This document shows positions 6,572 to 7,278 of a stretch of 7,278 nucleotides of DNA, piece by piece. Origin of the DNA: an uncultured Ruminococcus sp. (GTDB lineage Bacteria; Bacillota; Clostridia; Lachnospirales; Lachnospiraceae); NCBI GenBank assembly GCA_900555215.1, contig USKR01000059.1:1-7278 (forward strand), in the 5' to 3' direction. The position numbers were made by a program, and so were the translations under genes. Each line of letters starts with the position of its first letter. The stretch's first letter is position 1. The notes beneath the pieces were generated by a model. The model searched no databases. It worked only from the letters and a program-made list of their open reading frames with translations, and had not been told where the DNA came from.

Positions 6572-7278
6572 ATGGCAAAGAAAATCGCAGTAGTAAACGA
6601 CCTGTCCGGCTTTGGACGCTGCTCTCTCACCGCGGCGATCTCTGTGATTGCTGCGATGGGCGTGCAGCCCTGCCCTCTGCCGACGGCAGTTTTGAGCGCG
6701 CAGACGGGATATTCGAGTTATTTTTATGATGACTATACGGATAAAATGACAGAGATCCAGAGCGAATGGGAAAAAATGGATGTCAGGTTTGACGGGATCT
6801 ATATGGGATTTATGTCAGGGTGCCGCCAGATTGGGAAAGCCCTTGAATTTCTGGAGACATTTTACAGGGAGGATACATTCCTTCTGGTGGATCCGATCAT
6901 GGGTGATAACGGAGCCCGTTTCGATATGTTTTCTTCTGAGTTTCAGGAGGATATGAAACATCTGGCAAAAAGAGCAGATATCATCACGCCGAATTTCACA
7001 GAACTTTGTCTTCTGACAGATACAGATCCGTGCGTGGCTGCAAAGCCGGAAGGCGCGGAAGCCGGGTATAAAAATACAGAAATCGCTCCGGGCAGTGCCG
7101 GGATCGTGGATATGGCGGAGAAGCTTGCCAGATACATCATGCAGGAAGGCCCGAAAGAGGTAGTTGTCACCGGAATACGTTTTCGGGACAGTGCAGCGGG
7201 CAGGGAAATGATGGGAAATCTTGCGGTCACAAAAGACAGATCGCGGTTTTATGCACATCCGTTTATCGGGGAAGGCTA
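6572..7278 (+). CDS. Pyridoxal/pyridoxamine kinase, PdxY/PdxK-like (3' partial)
   Basis: This ribokinase-fold enzyme phosphorylates B6 vitamers (pyridoxal, pyridoxamine or pyridoxine) with ATP, feeding pyridoxal-phosphate salvage. About 235 codons are seen before the window ends; the family is usually ~280-300 residues. The N-terminus carries NDLSGFGRCSLT (9-20), characteristic of this family in Firmicutes, then PTAVLSAQTG (37-46), GFMSG, DPIMGDNG (107-114) and TPNFTEL (139-145). The GTGD ATP/anion-hole motif with the catalytic Asp is expected just beyond the right edge and is not visible, so intactness cannot be judged. A ~25-residue insertion at ~150-175 (rich in Ala, Gly, Pro, Glu) separates TPNFTEL from the VVVTGI strand. 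The ATG at 6572 has AGGA at 6562-6565, 6 bases upstream. The 31-base gap after the GH13 gene has no terminator, so read-through is likely. ThiD-like hydroxymethylpyrimidine kinase is the main alternative, but the motifs fit PdxY/PdxK better. Confidence 0.88.
   Translation, partial: MAKKIAVVNDLSGFGRCSLTAAISVIAAMGVQPCPLPTAVLSAQTGYSSYFYDDYTDKMTEIQSEWEKMDVRFDGIYMGFMSGCRQIGKALEFLETFYREDTFLLVDPIMGDNGARFDMFSSEFQEDMKHLAKRADIITPNFTELCLLTDTDPCVAAKPEGAEAGYKNTEIAPGSAGIVDMAEKLARYIMQEGPKEVVVTGIRFRDSAAGREMMGNLAVTKDRSRFYAHPFIGEG

Noticed and set aside
6815..7258. Open frames on the - strand opposite the B6 kinase gene.
   Set aside because: The + strand shows a continuous kinase with several family motifs, and the antisense products resemble nothing known.

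Overview
The window looks like chromosomal core DNA from a spore-forming, anaerobic-type Firmicute, most likely class Clostridia and family Lachnospiraceae. The sporulation phosphatase SpoIIE shows that the organism belongs to an endospore-forming lineage. The tilS sequence style (an NDNAET-like adenylation motif with N where many bacteria have Q), the purine-rich Shine-Dalgarno sites and the roughly balanced base composition also fit. The family-level placement rests on remembered protein style, not on a search. Six genes lie head to tail on the + strand with almost no free space. No mobile element, tRNA, rRNA, CRISPR array or riboswitch is visible.

Layout: (1) positions 1-611 hold the C-terminal PP2C phosphatase domain of SpoIIE, cut by the left edge. 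(2) After a 40-base gap with a promoter-like sequence comes tilS (652-2142), tRNA-Ile lysidine synthetase. (3) hpt (2099-2626), hypoxanthine phosphoribosyltransferase, overlaps the end of tilS by 44 bases. (4) ftsH (2641-4485), the membrane AAA+ zinc protease, starts with TTG. (5) A cytoplasmic GH13 alpha-glucan hydrolase of the neopullulanase/cyclomaltodextrinase kind (4489-6540) begins 3 bases after the ftsH stop. (6) A pyridoxal/pyridoxamine kinase (6572 onward) is cut by the right edge. The two intergenic gaps of more than 15 bases (612-651 and 6541-6571) contain no terminator.

The order spoIIE-tilS-hpt-ftsH is the classical conserved cluster known from Bacillus subtilis (spoIIE-yabS-yabT-tilS-hprT-ftsH), here without yabS and yabT. 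From tilS onward the spacing suggests one transcription unit. It combines housekeeping functions (tRNA decoding, purine salvage, membrane protein quality control) with intracellular maltodextrin breakdown and vitamin B6 salvage. I see no biochemical link between the last two genes and the core cluster beyond co-transcription.

I do not see an undescribed biological system here. The points most worth checking are regulatory: a promoter-like element whose predicted start falls on the tilS ATG, which lacks a Shine-Dalgarno site (a possible leaderless mRNA); a perfect extended -10 element inside tilS that could supply hpt and ftsH separately; and the TTG start of ftsH. Two lineage-type protein insertions, in the GH13 enzyme and the B6 kinase, are also noted.
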